Assembly (NCBI RefSeq): GCF_018860565.1
Contig: NZ_JAHKPS010000025.1
Location: 62,001-126,000 of the forward strand
DNA length: 64,000 bases
Origin: Winogradskyella psychrotolerans
GTDB taxonomy: Bacteria > Bacteroidota > Bacteroidia > Flavobacteriales > Flavobacteriaceae
Reading direction: 5' to 3'
Positions within the stretch are counted from its first letter, which is position 1. Each line of letters starts with the position of its first letter. Both the position numbers and the translations under genes were made by a program. This document shows, in pieces, positions 26,944 to 34,551 of the stretch. The notes beneath the pieces were generated by a model. The model ran no database searches and was not told the DNA's origin. It saw only the letters and a program-made list of their open reading frames with translations.

Positions 26944-27672
26944 TTAGATCTCTTCTTGTTCAAAAACAGTATTTCTTTGCGTATTTGTCTTATAGATGTT
27001 CTTAGGACTAATGTCTCTGTTTGCCTTTGGACAATAGTTTTTACTATTTGGGTATAGAATATAGTCGAGCTGATAATCAATCATTTTTTCAAAAGGAATA
27101 AGGAAGTCCTTTGTTTCGCATTGTTCTACGTTACCTTCTTTAAGTAAATTTAAAACCGTATAAACGGACTCAATAGTGCTCAAACAAAGCGATTCTGGCT
27201 GCTGCTTAATAATAAATTTTGATTTTATTTTATTATCAAAACTCACTCTCTTTAGTTTTTGCAAGTTCTTACTTAATTTAAGCATTTTGCGAGCGCAAGG
27301 CCATGTACCATCAAGAATGAAGATGTGTGGAGTACCCTCCATAAAAGAATTTATTTCAGAACTTTTTTTTATTGATAAGTTGAAATTATCTTTTCCTGGA
27401 TAAAGTAAGAAAGCACTTTTTTCATTAGAGAGTATGTCATTCACACGTTTATTATTGGTAAAATCTATACCAACTATAATTTCTGAATTTTCAAGTTGAA
27501 GATTAGTCATATGTCCCGTGCCGTTTTTTTCTTTTTTGTACTCCTTTGGGTGCATAAGAATAATAAAGCGCGTTTTAGTCTGAAATGGACTAATGTGTTT
27601 ACAAATACATGTGCTTGAAGGTCTCATGCATTTGTAACATGTAATTCTGTGGGTTTTTATATCTACTTGCAA
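26944..27672 (-). CDS. DTW domain tRNA-uridine aminocarboxypropyltransferase
   Basis: A 242-residue DTW protein. The zinc-like N-terminus CYKCMRPSSTCIC, LMHPKEYKK, LLYPGKDN and the signature DGTWPCARKM are present, followed by SLSTIE-type segment LCLSTIESVY. The family (TapT/DTWD) adds a 3-amino-3-carboxypropyl group from SAM to uridine in tRNA. The reading frame has no ATG before the Cys motif; TTG at 27672 is the best start and is preceded by a near-consensus GATATTTG. The gene is convergent with the Mpl-like gene. Confidence 0.85.
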   Translation of the reverse strand: MQVDIKTHRITCYKCMRPSSTCICKHISPFQTKTRFIILMHPKEYKKEKNGTGHMTNLQLENSEIIVGIDFTNNKRVNDILSNEKSAFLLYPGKDNFNLSIKKSSEINSFMEGTPHIFILDGTWPCARKMLKLSKNLQKLKRVSFDNKIKSKFIIKQQPESLCLSTIESVYTVLNLLKEGNVEQCETKDFLIPFEKMIDYQLDYILYPNSKNYCPKANRDISPKNIYKTNTQRNTVFEQEEI

Positions 27673-27763
27673 GTCAAATATCTTTTTGTTTCTCTAATTG
27701 ATTAAAATATACAGAGACTTTCATTTTCCAATTATTGAACGCTTTGAATACGTTTATATATTA

Positions 27764-28063
27764 TTACTCATTCTCAATCTTATCAATCATCTGTTTGAAA
27801 AGGTCTAACAAGAAAATAAGTTTGCTAGCATCACCAGCGGCGAAAAATTTTGAATTTTCAACTTTTACACCATACCAATCTTGTCTATTGATTTCGTTAA
27901 GAATCCATTTGATTTCTAAATTGGCTATAGATGTTTTAGAGATATCAATTTCAACTTCCCAACCTGGTGTGTCTAATGTGGTAATCTGAATCACTTCACC
28001 TTTTTCCCAGTCTCCATCACAATTACTTTTGAACCAATCTTGTATCCACTCTAAAATTTCCAT
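27764..28063 (-). CDS. Imm53-like orphan immunity protein
   Basis: A 99-residue soluble protein: MEILEWIQDWFKSNCDGDWEKGEVIQI, then LDTPGWEVEID and a terminal acidic helix. The pattern W-x2-W-(x)4-CDGDWE ... TLDxPGW matches the Imm53 family of immunity proteins that accompany polymorphic toxins. No toxin gene lies beside it: the neighbours are a tRNA modification gene and repeat-rich DNA. It may be a leftover or a defence against toxins from other cells. Assignment is from memory of the family pattern. Confidence 0.75.
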   Translation of the reverse strand: MEILEWIQDWFKSNCDGDWEKGEVIQITTLDTPGWEVEIDISKTSIANLEIKWILNEINRQDWYGVKVENSKFFAAGDASKLIFLLDLFKQMIDKIENE

Positions 28064-28121
28064 TTGTATTATAAGGTATTGAATTTGATTTGTTGTTCTT
28101 TCGTCAGTTTCATTGCACTTC

Positions 28122-28246
28122 CGTCAGTTCGAGTGATTTTTTCCTTTTAGAAAAATCGTATCGAGAACCTCTAGGAAACTAAATGGTTCTCGATACATTT
28201 ATTTAGTCTTAGTTGCACTTCGATTAACTAAACACTCGAACTGACG
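28122..28246. repeat. Dispersed palindromic element, intact copy
   Basis: A 125-base element with perfect 14-bp terminal inverted repeats CGTCAGTTCGAGTG and CACTCGAACTGACG, and a perfect inner pair GTATCGAGAACC (28158-28169) and GGTTCTCGATAC (28185-28196). It has no coding potential. Degenerate copies lie at 25411-25515 and 31731-31845. It fills much of the gene-free stretch 28064-28375. Confidence 0.8.
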
Positions 28247-28258
28247 TTTTGGGTTTAA

Positions 28259-28375
28259 TTAGCGCTTTTTTAAATCCATGTCATATAACAACCCAAAGCT
28301 TGCAAGATAATCTTTATCTCTTGATTTAGCGTCGTCTTGTGTAGAAGTTGAACGTATAAAAATATGAAGTAGTGT
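28259..28375 (-). pseudogene. Possible 3' remnant of an outer-membrane beta-barrel gene
   Basis: Directly after the ArsG-like stop, one minus-strand frame reads HIFIRSTSTQDDAKSRDK then DYLASFGLLYDMDLKKR and a TAA at 28259-28261. Alternating polar and hydrophobic residues and the ending look like the last strands of a porin or receptor barrel. There is no start codon and no upstream part, so the rest of the gene was probably lost. This could also be chance. Confidence 0.4.
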
Positions 28376-29086
28376 TTATTTTAATAATCCTGTGAAAATA
28401 GCAACATAATATAATCCCGTGATGATAAATACAACACCTGCAACAGCTCGCATAATTTTTTCAATTTGTGTAATTCTGTTATAAAATACACCAATTTTTC
28501 CAGCAGTAAAGGCTAATAAATAAGTGAATAAAATCACTGGTAATCCTGTTCCAAAGGCGAATATTATGGGTAAATAAAGTCCATCTGCAGACGCTATGCT
28601 CATCGGAATTAGCATTCCAAAAAATAAAGCTCCACTGTATGGGCAAAACGCTAATGCAAAAACAACACCAATTAAAAAAGAACCGAGTAAGCCTTTGTCT
28701 TTAAATTTGTCGGATAGTTGTTCTTGAAAATTAGATGTTCCTAAAAAATTGAGCCTGATAATATTTAGCATTATCAAACCAATTATAATTAATAGTGGTC
28801 CTAAAAATTTTTCACCATTCTGATTAAAAAACCGCGCAATATGAAACTTGCTTGCTCCAAAATATAAGATTAAACCAATAGCTGTATAACTAAATCCTCT
28901 ACCTGCAGCATATAATAATCCGCTTAAAAACACCTGTCGTTTGCTCGCAATATTTTTAGAGATAAATGCGGTTGCCGTAATATTAGTTGCCAAAGGACAT
29001 GGACTAATGGCTGTCATTAATCCGAGTATAAAGGCTGATAAAATGGGAATATTGTAAATCTCTAAAAGTGATTTTAGATATTCCAT
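28376..29086 (-). CDS. ArsG-like efflux permease (CcdA/TauE-like)
   Basis: A 236-residue protein with six predicted membrane segments, in two repeats of a CcdA/DsbD-type fold. Key Cys residues lie in SPCPLATN (Cys30) and AFCPYSGALFFG (Cys148). The family matches the permease of ArsEFG systems that export reduced aromatic arsenicals. It directly follows the ArsF-like gene with no gap and ends the operon. A general CcdA-like thiol carrier is the alternative. Confidence 0.75.
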   Translation of the reverse strand: MEYLKSLLEIYNIPILSAFILGLMTAISPCPLATNITATAFISKNIASKRQVFLSGLLYAAGRGFSYTAIGLILYFGASKFHIARFFNQNGEKFLGPLLIIIGLIMLNIIRLNFLGTSNFQEQLSDKFKDKGLLGSFLIGVVFALAFCPYSGALFFGMLIPMSIASADGLYLPIIFAFGTGLPVILFTYLLAFTAGKIGVFYNRITQIEKIMRAVAGVVFIITGLYYVAIFTGLLK

Positions 29087-29527
29087 CTAGAGCGTTTTTA
29101 ATTGGGTGTCAATTTTAGATTTTAGTTCTTTAGAAAATACATCTTGATCATTTCCGTTCATAAATGCAAATTCGGTTAAATCTATTTTGCTTTCTTTTCC
29201 GTTTTTAATCACATTTAAAATTAAGGCTGTACCTGAAGCTTCAAACTTTTCTGCGATTTGTTCGTTTTCTTTTTCATCAACATTAATGACTTGAAACGTA
29301 ATTTTATCAGCTTTCATTTCATCTGAAAAATAAGTTTCTAACGTGAATTTTGTATTGGCTTCAATGGCATTGCACGTCATACAACGATGTGTAGAGTGGA
29401 AGTCTAAAACCTCTATTTTACTTATTGATTGATCTAAGTTTTGCGTTTCACTTTTGTTTTTGCCATTGCATGCTGTTAGCATTAAACCTACTGTTAGAAT
29501 TACTAATATTTTAATTGTTTGTCGCAT
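29087..29527 (-). CDS. ArsF-like thioredoxin-fold lipoprotein
   Basis: A 146-residue lipoprotein: lipobox LMLTAC with Cys20. The mature domain is thioredoxin-like with the pair CMTC (Cys49, Cys52) in HSTHRCMTCNAIE. This fits the ArsF family, described with ArsE as part of a reductase for nitro-aromatic arsenicals. It lies between the ArsP-like and ArsG-like permease genes on one strand. Confidence 0.7.
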   Translation of the reverse strand: MRQTIKILVILTVGLMLTACNGKNKSETQNLDQSISKIEVLDFHSTHRCMTCNAIEANTKFTLETYFSDEMKADKITFQVINVDEKENEQIAEKFEASGTALILNVIKNGKESKIDLTEFAFMNGNDQDVFSKELKSKIDTQLKTL

Positions 29528-29546
29528 TTGTATATTGATTAATAGT

Positions 29547-30521
29547 TTATAATAAGATGTTAAAGACGTAACCTGAAAGTATTATACACAGCGTAACAAC
29601 TCCAAAAAAGATGGCAATCAATTTTAAGGACATTACTTTTTTTAGTAAGGTGGCTTCAGGAATAGATAAACCTACGGTTGCCATCATAAAAGCAATGGCT
29701 GTACCCAAAGGCACTCCTTTAGCAACAAATACTTGAATCACAGGCACAATACCTGCTGCGTTAGCATACATTGGTACGGCGACTATTACTGCAAGTGGAA
29801 CCGTCCACCATTCTCCACCTCCTAAATACGCACTAAAAAAGTTTTCTGGAACATAACCATGCATAGCTGCACCAATAGCAATACCAATAATGACATATAG
29901 TAGAACGTTCTTTACTATATCCCAAGCTCCGTTTGTAATTTCTGGTAAGCGTTGGTAAAACGTTCTATGTTCTTCTTGAAATTTGGCTTGTTGCATTTTG
30001 TTTTCGAGAATCTGTTTTACCCAATCTGAAAGTAAAGGTTCAAGGTTAAATTTACCGAGAAGCCAACCACCAATAGTACCTAATAAAATACCTGAAGTGA
30101 CATAAATTAATGTGGCTTTTACACCAAACATACCTATAAACATGGCTACCGCAACTTCATTTACTAAAGGTGAGGTGATTAAAAACGAAAAGGTGACACC
30201 TAAAGGAATGCCGCCTTGTACAAAACCAATAAATAATGGTACCGAAGAGCAGGAACAAAAGGGTGTAATCGCTCCAAAAATAGAAGAAAATAAATATTCT
30301 AAACCGTAAAGTTTTTTTCTGTTCAGGTAATCTTTAAGCCGTTCAATGGGAAAATAAGCATTCACAATACCCATGATAAAAACGATAACGAAAAGCAGAA
30401 TCAGAATTTTAAGCGTATCGTACACAAAGAAATTGAGTGCCACTCCTAAATGGGTTTCAGCACTAATACCTAAGATAGAATAGATGAACCAATCTGCAAA
30501 ATGTTGTAACCAATTAAACAT
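29547..30521 (-). CDS. ArsP-like permease (DUF318/YraQ family)
   Basis: A 324-residue inner membrane permease with about eight to nine membrane segments. The family signature TPFCSCSSVPLF is intact (Cys89, Cys91), followed by ITSPLVNEVAVAMF. ArsP proteins export trivalent organoarsenicals; other members of the family handle Cu or Zn. A cytoplasmic Gln-rich loop (ENKMQQAKFQEEHR) lies in the middle. Its start overlaps the OsmC stop by 8 bases, showing coupling. Confidence 0.82.
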   Translation of the reverse strand: MFNWLQHFADWFIYSILGISAETHLGVALNFFVYDTLKILILLFVIVFIMGIVNAYFPIERLKDYLNRKKLYGLEYLFSSIFGAITPFCSCSSVPLFIGFVQGGIPLGVTFSFLITSPLVNEVAVAMFIGMFGVKATLIYVTSGILLGTIGGWLLGKFNLEPLLSDWVKQILENKMQQAKFQEEHRTFYQRLPEITNGAWDIVKNVLLYVIIGIAIGAAMHGYVPENFFSAYLGGGEWWTVPLAVIVAVPMYANAAGIVPVIQVFVAKGVPLGTAIAFMMATVGLSIPEATLLKKVMSLKLIAIFFGVVTLCIILSGYVFNILL

Positions 30522-30921
30522 TTTTTATGGTTTTAATGGTACCAGAAATAGAACAGGATACTTTGATGGTATTGTAAATAGTTCCAAACTTTTCAATGTT
30601 CTTTTTTAATAATTCCACATTCAATTTGTCGTCCTTGGTGTAAATGGTTAATTCATAATTGATGTTTTCCATTCTTGGCGGATTGTCGAGACGTGTAGCA
30701 CTAACATTAAGCGTTGTTTTGGTGTAGCTAAATTTCATCATAGCAGAAAAACGTTCCACATTTTTAAGCATACAAGCGGCAAATGAACCTAAGAATAATT
30801 CGGCAGGATTGGGTAAAACGTCAGCGGTTTTTGACGTTGTGCCAAAATCTATGTGTGATGTTTTGATATGAATACTAGCATCTTCATTAGAAAGCGAAGA
30901 GGCTTTGATTTGATAATTCAT
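30514..30921 (-). CDS. OsmC family protein
   Basis: A 135-residue OsmC/Ohr-type protein. Two Cys residues expected for peroxide chemistry are present: Cys50 in GSFAACMLKNVE and Cys123 in KVSCSISG. The family reduces organic hydroperoxides or handles thiol stress. It is embedded between the ArsE-like and ArsP-like genes and overlaps the latter, so it works with arsenical or thiol stress resistance here. Confidence 0.85.
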   Translation of the reverse strand: MNYQIKASSLSNEDASIHIKTSHIDFGTTSKTADVLPNPAELFLGSFAACMLKNVERFSAMMKFSYTKTTLNVSATRLDNPPRMENINYELTIYTKDDKLNVELLKKNIEKFGTIYNTIKVSCSISGTIKTIKNV

Positions 30922-30932
30922 AACCGTTCATT

Positions 30933-31169
30933 TTAATTTAAAAGTTTCAATACCTCGTCTTTTGAAGGCACTCTACCTTTTATGGTAATTACATCATCGA
31001 TGACTAAAGCAGGAGTCGTCATAATGTTAAATTTCATAATTTCCATGATATCTTCAACTTTGTCAATAGTAGCATCAATGTTGTGTTCTTTAACGACGTC
31101 TTTAACTACATTGGTCATCGATTTACATTTTGGGCATCCGGTTCCTAGTATTTTAATTACTTTACTCAT
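30933..31169 (-). CDS. ArsE-like small thioredoxin
   Basis: A 78-residue thioredoxin-fold protein with the redox pair GTGCPKCK (Cys12, Cys15) and a cis-Pro loop TTPALVID. It belongs to the group of tiny archaeal-type thioredoxins. In ArsEFG-like operons this place is held by ArsE, so the name is inferred from context. It has no signal peptide. Confidence 0.75.
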   Translation of the reverse strand: MSKVIKILGTGCPKCKSMTNVVKDVVKEHNIDATIDKVEDIMEIMKFNIMTTPALVIDDVITIKGRVPSKDEVLKLLN

Positions 31170-31220
31170 AATACAGTTATTTGTTTATCGCCAATAGGCG
31201 ATTGATTTTTAGAAAAAATA

Positions 31221-31526
31221 TCAATCAAAAAAATCTTGAAATAATGATTTTGCAATCTTCCAATTGTCTTGATTAATACAGTACTTTATTTTTGGTGGTT
31301 TTAATTCTCCTTGAATTAAACCAGCATTTTTCAATTCCTTTAAATGCTGAGATACTGTAGATTGTGCCAACGGAAAGACATCAACCAAATCTCCTGTGAA
31401 ACAACACGATTGACTTTCGAGATGTTTCAATATGGCAATCCGTGTTGGATGGCCTAAGGCTTTAGCGAATTTGGCTAAGGCTTCGGTATTTTCTTTATAT
31501 TCTATAGTTTCTAAACTTCTTTTCAT
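31221..31526 (-). CDS. ArsR/SmtB family repressor of the arsenical operon
   Basis: A winged-helix regulator of 101 residues when started at ATG 31526 (MKRSLETIEYKEN). The HTH is LAQSTVSQHLKELKNAGL, and a vicinal Cys pair sits in ESQSCCFTGDLVD, where ArsR proteins bind arsenite-type ligands. An in-frame ATG at 31574 would add 16 residues, but then the promoter box and operator would lie inside the gene. The 101-residue form matches the family length. First gene of the operon 31526 to 28376. Confidence 0.88.
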   Translation of the reverse strand: MKRSLETIEYKENTEALAKFAKALGHPTRIAILKHLESQSCCFTGDLVDVFPLAQSTVSQHLKELKNAGLIQGELKPPKIKYCINQDNWKIAKSLFQDFFD

Positions 31527-31537
31527 AGCTCTTATCG

Positions 31538-31545
31538 CAAATTTA
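31538..31545 (-). promoter_or_regulatory. -7 box of the arsR operon
   Basis: Minus-strand TAAATTTG matches TAnnTTTG and lies 11 bases upstream of the ATG at 31526. The palindrome at 31565-31584 overlaps the expected -33 region. Confidence 0.6.
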
Positions 31546-31564
31546 CGATTGGTTTTTGGGTTAA

Positions 31565-31584
31565 AATGTGACATTTGTCACATT
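31565..31584. promoter_or_regulatory. Probable ArsR operator
   Basis: AATGTGACA-TT-TGTCACATT is a perfect 9-bp inverted repeat placed just upstream of the arsR -7 box, a normal place for an ArsR/SmtB operator. The stretch 31527-31865 has no gene; it holds this site, the -7 box and two repeat elements. Confidence 0.7.
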
Positions 31585-31634
31585 AGCTTAATTTTTGGAT
31601 ATTTTTTAAGGGGAAAGTATCTTTTGAGTACTGC

Positions 31635-31723
31635 TGTCATTCTGAGTAGAGCGAAGCATTTCAATTAGCCAAGATGTTAATAGTAGATACAGCTTCTTCG
31701 GTTATACTTCCCTCAGAATAACA
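31635..31723. repeat. REP/MITE-like element with GTCATTCTGAG ends
   Basis: Ends TGTCATTCTGAG and CTCAGAATAACA are inverted with one mismatch over 12 bp. GTCATTCTGAGcgaag-type ends are a known pattern of dispersed repeats in Flavobacteriaceae. The inside is not coding. Confidence 0.65.
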
Positions 31724-31730
31724 ACTCGTG

Positions 31731-31845
31731 AATAATTTAGTTTAAAAAAAAATGTACCGAGAACCTTTAGTCAATCTATTAGTTCTCGATACATTCACGT
31801 ATTCTTTGTTGCACTTCAAATCAATAAACACTAGAAATGATGTGC
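31731..31845. repeat. Degenerate copy of the 28122-28246 palindromic element
   Basis: Contains ATGTACCGAGAACC and TTCTCGATACAT as inner arms and CACTAGAAATGATG as a decayed right end. It adjoins the element at 31635-31723, so two repeat families lie side by side next to the ars operon. Confidence 0.65.
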
Positions 31846-31865
31846 TAGGACAGGTTCAGTGATTC

Positions 31866-33710
31866 TTAAATTTTAGAAACAAATTCCAAAAACACCGCTT
31901 TATGCTTTTCTAAATCCATATCTGGAGATAAGGACACACGTGCAATATAATCTTTGTCACCTTCTTTAGTAGTGCCTTGTGTTGAGGTTGCCGGAATCGT
32001 CCAATAGCAGCCTTTTAATTGTCCGTAACTCACGCAATACTTGCTTTCGTTAGGGATTTCGGTAATCATTAAATTGATTAATCTATGATTTAAAGCACGT
32101 TTGTAGGCTTCTTTTTCTTCAGGAGTGTTTCCTTTTGTAGGAAGGTCTAATGAAAACACCGAAGGAGTAAATCCTTGTGCTGCCAATTCTTCTGAAACAA
32201 AATTGATTTTAGCTTCTGGTAAAGTGTCATGAATAAAATTCACAAACTCACGTGTATTTTTATAAGCCTCCGCAATACGCTGATTCATGGATGGTAATTG
32301 CTTAGCCAAAATCTCGTATTGAAGTGCAGTCGCGTCATTATCGCAAAGCGTCAAATGCAATGCTATTTTTTCCATTAAGTCATCTACTTTTGCATTTCCT
32401 GCAATATAACCCGCTGTACATTTTCCACCACTTGGGAATTTAGAACCACTCGCATAAGAAATCGTACGCATTGTAGATAATATTTCACCTTCCCCTAAAA
32501 AGTGCACATTAGGACAAAAGGTTTGGTCTAATATAAACACAGGATCAATCGCGATGTCTCCAGAAGCCGTTTTACGTTCTTCACTCAACGCTTCTTTTAA
32601 TTTTTGTAAATCCGGAACTTCAACACGTGGATTGGTTGGGATTTCTGCAATGATATACGGAATCGCATCGTCGTGCGCAATTTTATCTAAAACGGTATGG
32701 ATACTTTGCACCATATCATTATCACCATCTACAGGTAAATCTACCACTTCCACATTATCTAAACAGGCAGCCACACGTCTGGCTTGGTCATTGGTGCCTC
32801 CATAACAATTTGGAGGTACCACAAATTTAATCGCTTTGCCTTTATGGTGTTCTAAGGCATAGTCCACCAAGCCCATCATAATGGCATACTGCACCGACAA
32901 TCCGCTAGAACCGACTAAAGGCTGAGACGTTGTGCCATTAATCTCCTTAATGGAGTTTAAAACGCTTGCTTTATTGGCTTCAAAATGATGGTCTAAATTA
33001 GTAATTGCAGTATGTGCTGTTAAGGCTTTTAAAGCCACTAAGCAATTCGATGGAGTCATCGCAATCGTTTCGCGACGTCTCACATGCTGAATATCTGAAA
33101 TATAATGATCGTTGTGACTGCCATTCACTATGAGTACACTTCCAAGGTGTCCGTGAAGATTGATATAAAAATCAATGTTTACATTGTCCTCAAGATGTGA
33201 AATATCCTCTTGCTGCGAGATAAAAACAGTACTGCCTTTAAACTCTAAAATAGCATCTGCACTATCCACTTTTATGACATCGAAATGATAACCATAGACC
33301 TGCTTGATGATCTCAGCATCGAAAAATTCTGGAAGGTCGCCTGTATATACTATTTGGGTCTTTTTGTTTTCTAATAAATTTGTTCTTAAAATAGATAATA
33401 CAGGAATGGTTTGTGACGAAAAACTAATCACATGGTCTGCTTTAATGTTGTTTAAATTCGCAATTCCCCATTCTAGAATACAAGATAGCGGATGCCCTAA
33501 ACGAATGTAATCGTAAGCGGTTGGTAATTCGCTTAATGCTGAAGGTTCTGAATTATTGTTTTTATATAGGTTCTCAAACGCATTTAAAAACTGTGTTTTA
33601 GCTAGTTTCTCGTTGTAAATATCTAAACGATGTGTGGTTAGGTTTAACCAATCGTTAGGCCTATTTTTTAATACGTCTTTTATGTAATTTAGGGTTTTAT
33701 TGTCTTGCAT
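31866..33710 (-). CDS. Long PLP-dependent transferase of the Cys/Met metabolism type
   Basis: A 614-residue protein; typical cystathionine gamma-synthase-like enzymes have about 390. The C-terminal 380 residues hold the PLP fold: SGLSVQYAIMMGL, PPNCYGGTNDQARR, AEIPTNPRVEVPDL, and the lysine motif SGSKFPSGGKCTAGYI. The N-terminal 230 residues are an extra domain with no catalytic lysine. The substrate is unknown; sulfur amino acid chemistry is inferred from the fold. ATG 33710 was chosen over an upstream TTG because of the promoter box at 33731. Confidence 0.82.
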   Translation of the reverse strand: MQDNKTLNYIKDVLKNRPNDWLNLTTHRLDIYNEKLAKTQFLNAFENLYKNNNSEPSALSELPTAYDYIRLGHPLSCILEWGIANLNNIKADHVISFSSQTIPVLSILRTNLLENKKTQIVYTGDLPEFFDAEIIKQVYGYHFDVIKVDSADAILEFKGSTVFISQQEDISHLEDNVNIDFYINLHGHLGSVLIVNGSHNDHYISDIQHVRRRETIAMTPSNCLVALKALTAHTAITNLDHHFEANKASVLNSIKEINGTTSQPLVGSSGLSVQYAIMMGLVDYALEHHKGKAIKFVVPPNCYGGTNDQARRVAACLDNVEVVDLPVDGDNDMVQSIHTVLDKIAHDDAIPYIIAEIPTNPRVEVPDLQKLKEALSEERKTASGDIAIDPVFILDQTFCPNVHFLGEGEILSTMRTISYASGSKFPSGGKCTAGYIAGNAKVDDLMEKIALHLTLCDNDATALQYEILAKQLPSMNQRIAEAYKNTREFVNFIHDTLPEAKINFVSEELAAQGFTPSVFSLDLPTKGNTPEEKEAYKRALNHRLINLMITEIPNESKYCVSYGQLKGCYWTIPATSTQGTTKEGDKDYIARVSLSPDMDLEKHKAVFLEFVSKI

Positions 33711-33730
33711 AATTCTCAATTTTCAATATG

Positions 33731-33738
33731 CAAAAATA
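33731..33738 (-). promoter_or_regulatory. -7 box of the long PLP enzyme gene
   Basis: Minus-strand TATTTTTG matches TAnnTTTG, 20 bases before the ATG at 33710. Confidence 0.5.
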
Positions 33739-33923
33739 TGGATTAATTAGACGGATGAGAAAGGTTTAACAAGACGTTTTGATATGAGGTTTAAAAACTA
33801 ATTTTAATTAGTTTTGGGAACTATGGTTGATTGAGTTAGAAAAAACATGGATAAATTAAGCCAACATTATATTCAACTTTTATTAATTCAATATCAATTT
33901 TTCGAAATATTTTCCTGTTGTAT

Positions 33924-34061
33924 TTAATCTTTAATTTTAGGTGGAGGAGGCGGTGGGTTTTTCATTGTTGGGATCTGACCTATTATAATTATTTTATTAC
34001 TTCCAGGATTGTTCAAAGGTCTTCCTTCTGGAATTGAATTTGATTTGTTTTGCTTAGCCAT
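33924..34061 (-). CDS. Proline-rich 45-residue microprotein
   Basis: A small frame starting MAKQNKSNSIPEGRP, with NNPGSNKIIIIGQIPT in the middle and six prolines in a row near the end (NPPPPPPKIKD). Its ATG overlaps the last 8 bases of the two-TM gene upstream (ATGGCTAA), so it is probably translated by coupling. No known family is recognised. Poly-proline ends often bind other proteins. Confidence 0.65.
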   Translation of the reverse strand: MAKQNKSNSIPEGRPLNNPGSNKIIIIGQIPTMKNPPPPPPKIKD

Positions 34062-34551
34062 TTTTATGATATTTATTTAAGTAATGATTTGTTTCTATTT
34101 CTGTATATTCCATTAGCGTTTTATAGCGCTTTATGTTTAATTTACAATCAAGCTCTTCAATTTTTTCCCAGTATGACTGACGAAGATCGAAGTATTCTTG
34201 CATAACTTTCTTTTTCTTTAATTGGTCATATTGATGCTTTGTCCACAGTACTTCAAGCTTATTGAAATATTTTGTATACATCATTCTCAAGTTAGAAATT
34301 TCATCAATTTCCTTGTCAGATCTTATTATCTGATTTTCAACTAATAGTAAGAGTTGAACTAAAGCTATTAATATAAAAGCAACCCAGACATATGATTCAA
34401 AATATTTCCAACCTAATATTCCACTTAAAGAAACGAGTAAAGTCAATATTTGAAAAGTCTTTTTTAATGTTCTTTGAAGTCCAAGATATTTAGTCAAGTA
34501 TATTTCTCCATACTTGATATTTGTCAGTTCATACCATACTTTATTTGTCAT
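34054..34551 (-). CDS. Two-TM membrane protein with helical tail (SLATT-like architecture)
   Basis: A 165-residue protein starting MTNKVWYELTN. An N-terminal amphipathic helix (YLTKYLGLQRTLKKTFQI) is followed by two adjacent membrane segments near residues 32-72 and a long charged helical region. This is the layout of 2TM SLATT-type effector domains linked to nucleotide-signal defence systems, but there is no sensor or nucleotidyltransferase gene nearby, so membership is only suggested. A TTG start five codons upstream is less likely. It is coupled to the 45-residue proline-rich gene. Confidence 0.65.
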   Translation of the reverse strand: MTNKVWYELTNIKYGEIYLTKYLGLQRTLKKTFQILTLLVSLSGILGWKYFESYVWVAFILIALVQLLLLVENQIIRSDKEIDEISNLRMMYTKYFNKLEVLWTKHQYDQLKKKKVMQEYFDLRQSYWEKIEELDCKLNIKRYKTLMEYTEIETNHYLNKYHKNG

